From assembly GCF_001050515.1 (NCBI RefSeq), contig NZ_CAHS01000015.1:124001-188000 (forward strand): DNA of 64,000 bases, given 5' to 3'. The notes under the pieces were generated by a model. The model saw nothing but the letters and a program-made list of their open reading frames with translations. It had not been told where the DNA came from and searched no databases. This document shows, one piece after another, positions 46,059 through 55,900 of this stretch (its first letter is position 1; each line of letters begins with the position of its first letter). This stretch comes from Erwinia piriflorinigrans CFBP 5888. GTDB taxonomy: Bacteria; Pseudomonadota; Gammaproteobacteria; Enterobacterales; Enterobacteriaceae. The position numbers and the translations under genes were made by a program.

Positions 46059-46808
46059 ATGCACGTTTTACCAAAGTCGATACTTCTGACACTGTCGTTC
46101 GTCAGCGCTTCAGTCTTTGCGGCACAGACTTCATCGCTCTGTCCTGCGCAAAGTTATGAAATGGCGCTGCGTTACCAGCAAAAATCTGCTGAAGTCATGG
46201 CCCTACAGCTTCAGACCTATCGTCTTGCTCAGGAACGTTTCGACCAGAAAGTCAGTCAGTTAAGCGCGCCGGAAAAATCCGCAGTGGTACTGGACTTGGA
46301 TGAAACGGTTATTGATAACAGCGCCCTGCTGGTGAGAGATGTTGAGAAATGCCATGACTATACCCAGTGGGATACCTGGGACAGTTGGGAACAGCACGGT
46401 AATCCCAAGCTGATCCCAGGGGCAAAAGCCTTCCTCGACAATGCAGACAGCAAAAAAGTCCGTATTTTTTATGTCTCCGATCGCTTTGAGAAAAATAAAG
46501 CCCAGACTATCGCAACATTAAAAAAATTAGGGCTGCCACAGGTCTCTGAACAGAATATCCTGCTGGATACTGAACCTAAAGAGCAGCGCAGGCAGAAAAT
46601 AATGCACGATTATCAGATAATCATGCTATTCGGTGACAGCCTGCCTGACTTCGCGGCACAGTTTAAACCGAAGAAAAGCGCTGATGCTCAACGCCAGTTA
46701 GTCACAGAGAGCGCTAAACACTTCGGCGACGACTGGTTCGTGCTGCCAAATGCTGCCTATGGCGCCTGGTCAAAATACGATACCGATGCGTGGAAAGAGA
46801 AAGAATAA
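46059..46808 (+). CDS. HAD-type acid phosphatase (class B/C, subfamily IIIB)
   Basis: Secreted non-specific acid phosphatase of 249 residues. A signal peptide (VLPKSILLTLSFVSASVFA) is cleaved before AQTSS. The catalytic HAD motif VVLDLDETVIDNS has the nucleophile Asp79 and the acid/base Asp81, and FGDSLPDFA supplies motif IV. It resembles the lipoprotein e(P4)/class C acid phosphatase family but has no lipobox, so it is probably soluble in the periplasm. I start at ATG 46059, since the upstream in-frame TTG lacks a signal context. Confidence 0.87.
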   Translation: MHVLPKSILLTLSFVSASVFAAQTSSLCPAQSYEMALRYQQKSAEVMALQLQTYRLAQERFDQKVSQLSAPEKSAVVLDLDETVIDNSALLVRDVEKCHDYTQWDTWDSWEQHGNPKLIPGAKAFLDNADSKKVRIFYVSDRFEKNKAQTIATLKKLGLPQVSEQNILLDTEPKEQRRQKIMHDYQIIMLFGDSLPDFAAQFKPKKSADAQRQLVTESAKHFGDDWFVLPNAAYGAWSKYDTDAWKEKE

Positions 46809-46842
46809 CGAGTCTATCGTAGTGAAAAGCTGACATAAAAAA

Positions 46843-46860
46843 AGCGCCCCAACGGGCGCT
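46843..46860. terminator. Bidirectional terminator, phosphatase / catalase
   Basis: 7-bp stem AGCGCCC/GGGCGCT with a 4-nt loop, flanked by A7 on the left and TTTA on the right. It serves both convergent genes. Confidence 0.85.
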
Positions 46861-46874
46861 TTACTCGCAAGACA

Positions 46875-48344
46875 TTAACCGCGTTTCGCTCTTTCCTGTA
46901 ATACGTTAGCCGCAATACGATCGCCTGTGACCTTATCGATATTACGCCAGTACTCGAAAGCGCGTGAAAGGACCGGTTCTTCCACACCGTTCAGCAGGTG
47001 CCCGGTGACATTATTCACCAGGCGGTCGCGCGCAGCATCATCCATTACTTTGTTAACCAAATCATTGGCCTGGCCGTAATCATCATCATCCGCGCGCAGG
47101 GTGTAAGCAGAGCGCACCATATCCCCTTGGGAAGACCAGGTGGAATCCGTTGGATAACGTTCGCCATCTGCCGCAGGCCCACCTTTTGAATTAGGGGCAT
47201 ACACCGGATCGGAAGCAGGGGTGATGCGCATCGCGCCGTCTTTGCTGTAGCTGTTTACCGGGGACTGAGGCGCATTGACCGGGATCTGCTTGTAGTTCAC
47301 CCCCAGTCGCGCGCGGTGTGCATCCGCATAGGCGAAAATACGCCCCATCAGCATTTTATCCGGGCTTAGACCGATGCCGGGCACCAGATTATTCGGTTCA
47401 AAAGCAACCTGCTCAATTTGCGCGAAGTTATCCGTAGGATTGCGATCCAGCACCAGTTTACCGACTTTAATCAGCGGATAGTCACTGTGTGGCCAGACTT
47501 TAGTGAGGTCGAACGGGTTGTAGCGATACGTTTCAGCATCGGCAAACGGCATGATCTGCATGTGCAGCGTCCAGCTTGGTGCATTACCACCCTTGATCGC
47601 GTTAAACAAATCGCGCGTATGATAATCGCCATCCTGACCGGCCAGCGTATCGGCATCTTCCTGAGCCAGGAAATCAACACCCTGATCGGTTTTGAAGTGA
47701 TATTTCACCCAAAACTTTTCGCCCTGGGCGTTGACCCACATATAGGTATGGCTGGAATAACCGTTCATATGACGCCAGGTCTTGGGTATACCGCGATCCC
47801 CCATCAACCAGGTAACCTGATGTGCAGACTCAGGAGATAACGTCCAGAAATCCCATTGCATATCATTGTCGCGCAAATTGTTATCCGCTCGACGTTTCTG
47901 GGAGCGGATAAAGTGCTGGAATTTCATCGGGTCGCGGATAAAGAACACCGGAGTGTTATTCCCGACCATGTCGTAATTCCCTTCGCTGGTATAAAACTTG
48001 ATGGAAAAACCGCGCGGGTCACGCCAGGTATCCGGACTACCGCGTTCACCCGCTACGGTAGAAAAACGCATAACCACATCGGTTTTTACGCCGGGCTGGA
48101 AGAGGGCGGCCTTAGTATATTGGCTGACATCTTCAGTCACCTCAAAGTGACCAAAAGCACCGCTGCCTTTGGCGTGTGGCTGGCGCTCCGGGATACGTTC
48201 ACGGTTGAAGTTTGCCATCTGCTCGATCAGGTAATGATCGTGCAATACGATAGGGCCATCGGGACCGACGGTTAAGGAGTGTTCATCACTGGCTACAGGA
48301 ATACCCGCGTCAGTTGTTGTTGGCTTACGCACATCATTGCTCAT
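46875..48344 (-). CDS. Monofunctional haem catalase
   Basis: Small-subunit (clade 3-type) catalase of 489 residues that dismutates H2O2. The distal His57 lies in [16 protein letters not shown], the distal Asn in [11 protein letters not shown], and the proximal haem-ligand Tyr in [14 protein letters not shown]. It has no signal peptide and so is cytoplasmic. It is distinct from KatE (large subunit) and KatG. It is divergent from nasR, whose start lies 151 bp away. Confidence 0.95.
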   Translation of the reverse strand: MSNDVRKPTTTDAGIPVASDEHSLTVGPDGPIVLHDHYLIEQMANFNRERIPERQPHAKGSGAFGHFEVTEDVSQYTKAALFQPGVKTDVVMRFSTVAGERGSPDTWRDPRGFSIKFYTSEGNYDMVGNNTPVFFIRDPMKFQHFIRSQKRRADNNLRDNDMQWDFWTLSPESAHQVTWLMGDRGIPKTWRHMNGYSSHTYMWVNAQGEKFWVKYHFKTDQGVDFLAQEDADTLAGQDGDYHTRDLFNAIKGGNAPSWTLHMQIMPFADAETYRYNPFDLTKVWPHSDYPLIKVGKLVLDRNPTDNFAQIEQVAFEPNNLVPGIGLSPDKMLMGRIFAYADAHRARLGVNYKQIPVNAPQSPVNSYSKDGAMRITPASDPVYAPNSKGGPAADGERYPTDSTWSSQGDMVRSAYTLRADDDDYGQANDLVNKVMDDAARDRLVNNVTGHLLNGVEEPVLSRAFEYWRNIDKVTGDRIAANVLQERAKRG

Positions 48345-48495
48345 TGCTTATACTCTCCATGTTTCAATGGTTATTGCTGCTGTAAGCGTAGTACACAAAA
48401 TGCAAAAAAGAGATGAGTTTTGCCTGTTTTGCCATCAACCGGTGGCATGGTTCTTGCTATTTAATCTATATGGATTTTTATCGACAGGTTCGACT

Positions 48496-49713
48496 ATGGC
48501 CCTCTCAGCTCTGGATTTTCTCCTCGCTTCAAAGAAAAGTGAAATCACTGGCCTACAGCAGCTATTGCAGATGGGAAAGTTGGTAGGGGCGATAAGCCAA
48601 CTGGTTCACGTCCTGCAAAGAGAGCGAGGTACTGCCAATATCTATCTTTGTTCACGGGGTAAAACGTGGGGCGATCGGCTGAATGACAAAGCTTCAGAGG
48701 TCCAGCTGGCAGAGCAGATAGTGCATCAGCAGCTGGTCGAATTAGATCCGACAAACTCTGTTTTATCGAACGCCTCACGACTTTTTAGCCGCATAGCCGC
48801 TTTTTTACATAGCCTGAGCACGCTGCCATTGTTGAGAAAACAGGTTAAGGAGCTAACGATAAGTCAGCCAGAAGCCATGCTGCAATACTGTGAGGTGATC
48901 CGCACCCATCTGGCGCTGATATTTGAAGCCGCTGACTCATCGAGTGACCCATTTATTTCACGTTCGTTGCTGGCTATGTTCAGCTTTATGCAGGGAAAAG
49001 AGCTTGCTGGTCAGGAGCGCGCGCTCGGAGCAGCCGGTTTTGCTGCCACTCATTTTGCCGATCGTGCGCATCAGCAAATTCTTGATCTTATTGACGGTCA
49101 GGAGCGCTGCTTTCAAACTTTCTTCGAATTTGCCGATGCCCGCTGTGTGGCACATTGGCAGCAGCAGTTAGCCAACGACAGCAGCGAGTTTGAGCGTTTG
49201 CGGCGTATCGCCTGCACGCTGGTAACGCCTGTTGGACAGCCACAGGAGCTGGCGCTTCGCTGGTTTGAACTGGCCACTACGCGCATTGACGGCATGAAAC
49301 AGGTTGAAGAACTGCTGGAAACCATTCTTATGGAATGCTGTAGCCAGCGCATCCTTGATGCCGAGACGTCACGGCTGCGCCAGGAAAAAGAGATGGTACT
49401 TATCCCGGCCCATGACAATCATTACTCGGCGCTTATCCCCCCGCAGCTAAGCCGCTCAATTCTGGAGCTAGTTCAGCAGCAGTCTCGCCAGTTACAGGCG
49501 CAGGATGCAGAGCTGGCCAAGCTGCGTTCGATACTTGCCGACCGCAAGCTTGTTGAACGCGCAAAGGGGCTATTAATGCAACATCACGGAATGACAGAAC
49601 AAGAGGCACATAAAGCGCTGCGCGATATGGCCATGAAGCAGAACAAAAAGCTGGTGGAAATTGCCGAAGCGATAATCTCGGTAGCGGCCGTGCTGGGTAA
49701 GACTTCTCTATGA
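48496..49713 (+). CDS. nasR: NasR, nitrate-responsive antiterminator (NIT + ANTAR)
   Basis: Positive regulator that senses nitrate/nitrite and prevents termination in the nas leader RNA. The 405-residue protein has an N-terminal NIT sensor (residues about 35-290), including the RERGTANIYL segment that carries the nitrate-contact arginine, and a C-terminal ANTAR RNA-binding domain (LVERAKGLLMQHHGMTEQEA, residues about 350-370, then KALRDMAMKQNKKLVEIAEAI). I start at ATG 48496, which matches the known NasR N terminus; the frame stays open further upstream and overlaps the catalase start. nasF lies 282 bp downstream. Confidence 0.94.
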   Translation: MALSALDFLLASKKSEITGLQQLLQMGKLVGAISQLVHVLQRERGTANIYLCSRGKTWGDRLNDKASEVQLAEQIVHQQLVELDPTNSVLSNASRLFSRIAAFLHSLSTLPLLRKQVKELTISQPEAMLQYCEVIRTHLALIFEAADSSSDPFISRSLLAMFSFMQGKELAGQERALGAAGFAATHFADRAHQQILDLIDGQERCFQTFFEFADARCVAHWQQQLANDSSEFERLRRIACTLVTPVGQPQELALRWFELATTRIDGMKQVEELLETILMECCSQRILDAETSRLRQEKEMVLIPAHDNHYSALIPPQLSRSILELVQQQSRQLQAQDAELAKLRSILADRKLVERAKGLLMQHHGMTEQEAHKALRDMAMKQNKKLVEIAEAIISVAAVLGKTSL

Positions 49714-49728
49714 TAGTAGCGGATTTCC

Positions 49729-49745
49729 TGCACTGTTATTGTGCC
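49729..49745 (+). promoter_or_regulatory. Candidate NtrC site upstream of nasF
   Basis: TGCACTGTTATTGTGCC keeps the GCAC-N7-GTGC dyad. It is centred about 130 bp upstream of the predicted nasF start of transcription. Confidence 0.5.
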
Positions 49746-49841
49746 ATCAGGCGGTGCATGATTAACCGCATTAGTGCAATAGCCAGATTTTAACAAGCCT
49801 GATTTTCGGTAACTTATTGATCTAAGAAGAGCAATAAAATA

Positions 49842-49858
49842 TTGGCATGTAAGCTGCA
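49842..49858 (+). promoter_or_regulatory. Sigma-54 promoter of the nas operon
   Basis: TTGGCATGTAAGCTGCA matches the sigma-54 consensus (TTGGCACG-N4-TTGCA) with the invariant GG at 49844-49845 and GC at 49856-49857. Transcription should start near 49869. Sigma-54 and NtrC control of nasF is established in Klebsiella. Confidence 0.75.
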
Positions 49859-49877
49859 TCTTAAAATGACATAACGT

Positions 49878-49899
49878 ACTAAGCCAATGGCGGTTTAGT
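49878..49899 (+). promoter_or_regulatory. ANTAR-type hexaloop hairpin (NasR RNA target)
   Basis: ACTAAGCC (49878-49885) pairs with GGTTTAGT (49892-49899) over 8 bp, including one G-U, and exposes the hexaloop AAUGGC. ANTAR targets are hairpins with six-base loops that have A at position 1 and G at position 4; both are present. It starts about 9 nt into the predicted leader RNA. Confidence 0.75.
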
Positions 49900-49916
49900 C
49901 ATCATTTCGGATAAAG

Positions 49917-49966
49917 GCGTCCGTTAGCGTTCAGAAAACTGAATGCTAACCGGACGCTTTTTTTTT
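49917..49966 (+). terminator. nas leader terminator (NasR-controlled)
   Basis: An 18-bp stem with one bulge (49917-49934 with 49939-49957) and a 4-nt loop is followed by nine T. It ends 29 nt before nasF. Without nitrate-bound NasR it should stop transcription before the structural genes. Confidence 0.9.
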
Positions 49967-49995
49967 GCTCATTTTTAACGTTACAGGAAGCTGCA

Positions 49996-51258
49996 ATGGC
50001 GCAAAACGATAGAACACCTGAAAGGCACCTGACTCGCCGCCGATTTATAGCAGGAAGCGCAGCACTGGGTGGCAGCATGATGATGCCGGGCTTTATGAAC
50101 AGCGTTTGGGCGGCCGGATCGGATGCACCAGAGAAGAAAGAGATTCGGGTCGGTTTTATTCCTCTTACCGACTGCTCCTCGGTGGTGATGGCGGCGGTGA
50201 AAAAGTTTGATGAGAAATACGGTATCAAAATCACGCTATGCAAGGAGTCGAGCTGGGCATCCGTGCGAGACAAACTGGTGTCGGGCGAGCTGGATGCCGC
50301 ACACGTCCTGTACGGGCTGGTCTATGGACTACAGCTCGGCGTTGCCGGGCCGCAGCACGATATGGCGATGCTGATGACGCTTAATCACAACGGGCAGGCG
50401 ATCACCCTGTCAAATCAGTTAAAGGCGATCGGGGTGACGGACGCCGCCTCGTTGAAAAAGGTCGTCGATGCCAGTGCTAAGGGCACCTATACCTTTGCGC
50501 AGACGTTCCCAACCGGTACGCACGCCATGTGGCTTTATTACTGGCTGGCAAACGCGGGTATTCATCCGTTTAACGATGTGCGTAATGTTGTCGTACCGCC
50601 GCCGCAAATGGTGGTGAATATGAAGACGGGCAATATGAACGGCTACTGCGTGGGTGAACCCTGGAACCAGCGAGCCATCCTTGATGATATTGGTTATACC
50701 GTGGTAACTAGCCAGGAAATCTGGCCGGACCATCCCGAAAAAATTCTTGGCACAACCTCCTCATGGGTTGCAGAAAATCCCCATTCTGCGCGCGCGCTGA
50801 CTGCTGCGGTGCTTGACGCCTCGCGTTGGATAGACACCTCCGATGCTAACCGGATCGAAACGGCGCAGGTTGTCGCGGCGCGGGCCTATATCAACACCTC
50901 GGTCGAAACCATTCAGGGACGGATGTTGGGCGACTATGAAAATGGTTTGGGAAAAAAATGGAAAGACGCCCACGGTATGCGTTTCTTCAACGATGGGGCG
51001 GTCAACTATCCCTATTATTCTGACGGCATGTGGTTTCTGACTCAGCACAAACGCTGGGGGTTACTCGACAAAGACCCTGACTATCTGGCCATTGCAAAAA
51101 AAATCAACCGTATCGAAATCTACAAACAGGCGGCTACGGCAGCGGGCGGTATCAACTTGCCCACAAACAATATGCGCAGCAGCACGCTGATTGATGGAAA
51201 AGTCTGGGATGGCAGTAACCCCGCTGAGTATGCCAACAGTTTTGCCATGAAACGCTAA
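49996..51258 (+). CDS. nasF: Nitrate ABC transporter, substrate-binding protein
   Basis: Periplasmic nitrate/nitrite-binding component of the NasFED importer, 420 residues, of the NrtA/SsuA-like family. The N terminus has a twin-arginine motif (TRRRFIAGSAALGG, residues 14-27) followed by a hydrophobic stretch and AWA-type cleavage near residue 39, so it is probably Tat-exported. IRVGFIPLTDCSSVVMA begins the mature domain. ACAGGAAGCTGCA precedes the start. It is the first gene of nasFED-nasCB-nasA-cobA. Confidence 0.93.
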   Translation: MAQNDRTPERHLTRRRFIAGSAALGGSMMMPGFMNSVWAAGSDAPEKKEIRVGFIPLTDCSSVVMAAVKKFDEKYGIKITLCKESSWASVRDKLVSGELDAAHVLYGLVYGLQLGVAGPQHDMAMLMTLNHNGQAITLSNQLKAIGVTDAASLKKVVDASAKGTYTFAQTFPTGTHAMWLYYWLANAGIHPFNDVRNVVVPPPQMVVNMKTGNMNGYCVGEPWNQRAILDDIGYTVVTSQEIWPDHPEKILGTTSSWVAENPHSARALTAAVLDASRWIDTSDANRIETAQVVAARAYINTSVETIQGRMLGDYENGLGKKWKDAHGMRFFNDGAVNYPYYSDGMWFLTQHKRWGLLDKDPDYLAIAKKINRIEIYKQAATAAGGINLPTNNMRSSTLIDGKVWDGSNPAEYANSFAMKR

Positions 51259-51270
51259 GTGAGGCCAGAG

Positions 51271-52167
51271 ATGTCTATAAACTCAAAAAGCAATGTCGTT
51301 GAATTGAACGAGCCTGTGAACGCTGAGGTCGTGGTGCTCAAAACTACGCCAGCTAAGCCAGCAAAAAACGCTAACCGTTTCCTGCACCGTCAACTTTTAC
51401 GCCGCATTGGGCAGAGAATCATTCCGGCAATACTTGGCATCGCGGTGCTCTTAGCCATTTGGCAGATTGCGGCGCTAAGCAGTAAGGGCTTTCCCACCCC
51501 GCTGAAAAGCCTGGCGGCAGCGAAGGTGATTTTTGCCGATCCGTTCTATATCGCCGGGCCTAATGATATGGGAATTGGCTGGAACCTGTTGGCGTCATTG
51601 AGGCGCGTAGCCATTGGCTTCGGATTAGCGGCAATTGTGGGTATCCCCGCTGGCTTTCTCATTGGTCGCTTTCGTTTTATCGCCAATATGTTTAATCCGA
51701 TCATTTCGCTGCTGCGCCCAGTGAGTCCGTTAGCGTGGCTGCCTATCGGTCTTCTGCTGTTCCAGCGCGCAGAACCCGCGTCGGCGTGGACCATTTTCAT
51801 CTGCTCAATCTGGCCGATGATCCTTAACACTGCTGAAGGCGTTAAACGTATCCCGCAAGATTATCTCAACGTTGCACGGGTGCTGAACCTTAACGAGTTC
51901 ACCGTGATGCGCAAAATACTTTTCCCTGCGGTATTACCTTACATCCTCACCGGTGTGCGCCTGTCCATCGGTATTGCATGGTTAGTTATCGTCGCGGCAG
52001 AGATGCTGACCGGCGGCGTAGGAATAGGTTTCTGGATCTGGAACGAATGGAACAACCTCAATGTGGAAAACATCATCATCGCGATTGTACTCATTGGCGT
52101 GGTGGGAATGGTGCTTGAGCAGGGGCTTATGGCTATTGCCCGTCGTTTCAGTTACGACAATCGTTAG
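51271..52167 (+). CDS. nasE: Nitrate ABC transporter permease
   Basis: Inner-membrane permease of the nitrate importer (NrtB type), 298 residues. After a polar N-terminal tail of about 50 residues there are six hydrophobic segments. The EAA loop that docks the ATPase is visible in DYLNVARVLNLNEFTVMRKI. I start at ATG 51271 with GAGG 6 nt upstream; a GTG four codons earlier is in frame but has no ribosome site. It follows nasF by 12 nt and precedes nasD by 12 nt. Confidence 0.94.
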   Translation: MSINSKSNVVELNEPVNAEVVVLKTTPAKPAKNANRFLHRQLLRRIGQRIIPAILGIAVLLAIWQIAALSSKGFPTPLKSLAAAKVIFADPFYIAGPNDMGIGWNLLASLRRVAIGFGLAAIVGIPAGFLIGRFRFIANMFNPIISLLRPVSPLAWLPIGLLLFQRAEPASAWTIFICSIWPMILNTAEGVKRIPQDYLNVARVLNLNEFTVMRKILFPAVLPYILTGVRLSIGIAWLVIVAAEMLTGGVGIGFWIWNEWNNLNVENIIIAIVLIGVVGMVLEQGLMAIARRFSYDNR

Positions 52168-52179
52168 GAAAAACCGGAT

Positions 52180-52977
52180 ATGACAAACAAAAAAACCATT
52201 ATTCGCGTTGAAAACGTCAGTCAGAGTTTCAGCACGGCAAAAGGGCCATTTCTGGCACTCGACAATGTAAGTTTTACTATCGCTGAAGGCGAGACCGTCA
52301 GCCTTATCGGTCATTCTGGCTGTGGGAAATCCACCTTACTGAACCTGATTGCCGGGCTAAGTCGTCCGAGCGCGGGGGTGCTGCTTTGCGACAATCGGGA
52401 AATCACCGATCCCGGCCCGGAACGCGGCGTGGTCTTTCAGAATCACTCGCTGCTGCCCTGGTTATCGACATACGACAACGTTGCGCTGGCCGTCAATCAG
52501 GTCTTTAAAGGCTTGATGAACAAAAGTGAAATTCATGACTGGATAGTGCACAACCTGGAACTGGTGCATATGGGCCACGCGCTGGACAAGCGCCCCGGCG
52601 AGATTTCGGGCGGCATGAAGCAGCGGGTAGGTATAGCCCGCGCGTTAGCGATGAAACCGAAAGTGCTGCTGATGGATGAACCCTTTGGCGCATTAGACGC
52701 GTTGACCCGCGCACATTTGCAGGATGCGGTGATGAATATCCAGACACGCCTCAAGACAACCATTTTGCTTATCACCCATGACGTCGACGAAGCCGTGCTG
52801 CTTTCAGATCGGGTGATGATGATGACCAACGGCCCTGCGGCGAAGGTTGGCGAGATTTTACAGGTTGACTTGGTGCGCCCACGCTCCAGATTGGCGCTGG
52901 CGAGCGACCCGCTGTTTCATCAATATCGCCAGCAGGTGCTGCAATTCCTGTATGAAAAACATCAGGCGGTCGCCTGA
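52180..52977 (+). CDS. nasD: Nitrate ABC transporter ATPase
   Basis: ATP-binding subunit of the nitrate importer (NrtD type), 265 residues. Walker A is GHSGCGKST at residues 44-52, the Q-loop is in FQNHSLLPW, the signature is ISGGMKQRVGIARAL and Walker B is VLLMDEPFGALD, followed by the switch histidine in LLITHDVDEA. It lacks the C-terminal NrtA-like fusion found in cyanobacterial NrtC. The next gene begins 22 nt downstream. Confidence 0.95.
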   Translation: MTNKKTIIRVENVSQSFSTAKGPFLALDNVSFTIAEGETVSLIGHSGCGKSTLLNLIAGLSRPSAGVLLCDNREITDPGPERGVVFQNHSLLPWLSTYDNVALAVNQVFKGLMNKSEIHDWIVHNLELVHMGHALDKRPGEISGGMKQRVGIARALAMKPKVLLMDEPFGALDALTRAHLQDAVMNIQTRLKTTILLITHDVDEAVLLSDRVMMMTNGPAAKVGEILQVDLVRPRSRLALASDPLFHQYRQQVLQFLYEKHQAVA

Positions 52978-52999
52978 TATACCCAGCGGGAAGTATGCG

Positions 53000-55900
53000 A
53001 TGGATAAACCTGTTTTGATTGTGATTGGCAATGGGATGGCGGGAATAAGGCTGGTTGAAAAACTGTGCGAACTGGCCCCCGAACGCTACCGCATTCATAT
53101 TATCGGTGATGAGCCGCAGGGGGCCTATAACCGTATCCTGTTAACGCCGGTGCTCTCGGGGGAGAAATCTTTTGCCGACATCGTCACGCACGAGGCTTCA
53201 TGGTATCAGCAGCATAAGGTGACGTTTATCGCTGATACGTCGGTGACAGAAATTTGCCGTGAGGCGCGCACCGTCAAGGCGGGAGATAAAACGCTAGCGT
53301 ACGATCATCTGGTGATTGCTACGGGTTCACTCCCTTTTATGCCACCGCTGCCGGGTGACAGCTTAGCCGGTATTTATGGTTTTCGTACTCAGCAGGACGT
53401 CGAACAGATCCTTCTCCCGCATTATCGTGAGCAGACAGCTGTGGTGATCGGCGGCGGGGTGCTGGGGATTGAAGCAGCGGCAGCGCTGGCGCTGCGCGGT
53501 ATGGCGGTGACGTTACTGCATCAAGGAACGCATTTAATGGATCGGCAGCTCGACCGCCAGGCCGCAGAACTGTTGCTTAACAGCCTGTCGGCACGCGGTA
53601 TTAAAACCTTGTTGCAGGCAAAAACGAGCGGATATATCGGCGATGCGGCAGGCAACGTGCAGGCGGTGATGTTAGATGATGGCCGTGAAATTCGTGCCCA
53701 ACGAGTGGTGGTTGCTGCCGGCGTGCGGCCGAATACCGCGCTGGGCAAATCCGCCGGATTGCTGTGCGATCGCGGGATTAGGGTGAATGGAGAGATGCAG
53801 ACTTCCGACCCGCATATCTCGGCCATCGGTGAATGTTGTCAGCTGGGGGAAATGACCTTTGGCCTGCTGGCGCCGTGCTGGCAGCAGGCCGGGATACTCG
53901 CCGCACGCCTTGCGGGTGTCATAACCGTTCCTCACGACGGTGGCATTGTGCCGCTGCGGCTTAAAGTTACCGGCCTCAATTTATTCTGCGCCGGAGAGCT
54001 GAATAGCGATGAGGCCGCCCAGATCCACAGCACGTTTGATCCTGTTAACAGCGATTATCGTCGTCTGCTGTTTCGTAAAAACCAGCTGGCGGGCGTGCTG
54101 CTGTGGGGCGATATACGCGATGGTCCGCGCTATTTATCGTCTTTAGGCCGTAGCCAGACCGATCCCGCTCGGCTCAGCGTGTTTAGCCCCGTTGCAGAGT
54201 CTGTACCTTCACAGCGTCAGCCTGTTACCCCAGAACAGTCACCCATCAAGGTGACGAGGAGCTTCGCAATGTCAAAACCCGTATTAGTTATGGCCGGACA
54301 CGGTATGGTCGGTCATCATTTTCTACAGCAGCTGGTCACTCACGAGCTGCATTTGCAGTATCAGGTGATCGTGTTTGCAGAAGAAACGTCACCGGCCTAC
54401 GACCGCGTTCATCTCTCAGAACTGTTCTCGGGACGCAGTGCCAAATCGCTGTCGATGGTTGAAGACGGCTTCTTCGAGTCGAACGGTATTGAATTGCGGC
54501 TGGGGTGTGGCGTCGATCGCGTGGATACCCGACACCGTTTTGTGGTCGACAGATTCGGCCATCAAACCGCCTATGACCTGTTGGTGCTGGCTACTGGCTC
54601 TTATCCGTTTGTTCCTGCCATTCCGGGTAACGATGCGCCGGGCTGCATGGTATACCGCACGCTCGACGATTTAGTCTCTATTGAAGCCTGCGCACAACAA
54701 GGCAAGGTAGGGGTGGTGGTCGGCGGTGGGCTGCTGGGGCTGGAGGCCGCCAACGCGCTAAAGCATCTTGGATTGCAAACCCACGTTGTCGAATTTGCGC
54801 CCCGGCTAATGGGCGTACAGCTTGATGAGGATGGGGCAGGCATGCTGCGGCGAAAAATTGAGGCGCTGGGCGTGCAGGTGCATACCGGGAAGGAAACGCG
54901 GTGCATCGTGGCGGGTGAAGAGTCCTGTTACCGGATGGAATTTGCCGATGGCGGCCATCTTGAAACTGACCTGGTGCTGTTCTCGGCGGGGATCCGCCCC
55001 AACGACCGGTTGGCTAAAGAGAGCGGGCTGGAGGTTGGGCCTCGTGGCGGTATTGTGATTAACGATCGCTGTCAGACATCCGATTCTGCCGTGTTTGCCA
55101 TCGGCGAATGCGCGCTGTGGAACGGTCAGATTTTCGGGTTAGTCGCACCAGGATACCAGATGGCACGCACGTTGGCAGACACGTTATCGGGCAGTGAGGC
55201 CGCTTTCAAAGGTGCTGATATGAGCACAAAACTGAAGCTGCTTGGCGTAGAGGTCGCCTCGATCGGCGATGCGCACGGCCGTGCTCCCGGCAGCCAAAGC
55301 TACAGCTGGATCAATGGCCCGGAAGAAGTCTATAAAAAAATCGTGGTCTCCCAAGACCGCAAACGCTTGCTCGGTGCGGTGCTGGTTGGTGATAGCCGTG
55401 AATACAGTACGCTGCTACAGATGATGCTCAACGACATGCCGCTCCCTGCCAATCCCGAAGGGTTGATTCTACCTGCGGCGGCGGGTGCGGCATCACAAAG
55501 TCTGGGGGTTGCCGCGCTGCCGGACGGAGCGCAAATATGCTCTTGTCATCATGTCAGCAAGGCCGATATCTGTAACGCGGTGAAGGAAGGCAATGCGGAT
55601 ATAGCGGCGATCAAGGCCTGCACCAAGGCGGCGACCGGCTGTGGCGGTTGCGCGGCACTGACGAAACAGGTGATGGAGTTCGCGCTCGCCGGTATGGGCG
55701 TCGAAGTGAAGAAAGATATCTGCGAGCATTACGCTTATTCACGGCAAGAACTTTATCATCTGGTGCGCATCGGCAACATTCGTAGCTGGGATGAGCTGCT
55801 GGGCAAACACGGACGGGGGAAGGGCTGCGAGATTTGTAAGCCGCTGGTTGGGTCAATTCTGGCCTCGTGCTGGAATGATTATCTGCTTAAACCGCAGCAC

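Noticed and set aside
49851-49864. Second ANTAR hairpin upstream of the first (TAAG-CTGCAT-CTTA)
   Set aside because: Stem of only 4 bp, loop lacks A1 and G4, and it overlaps the sigma-54 promoter, so it would not be transcribed.
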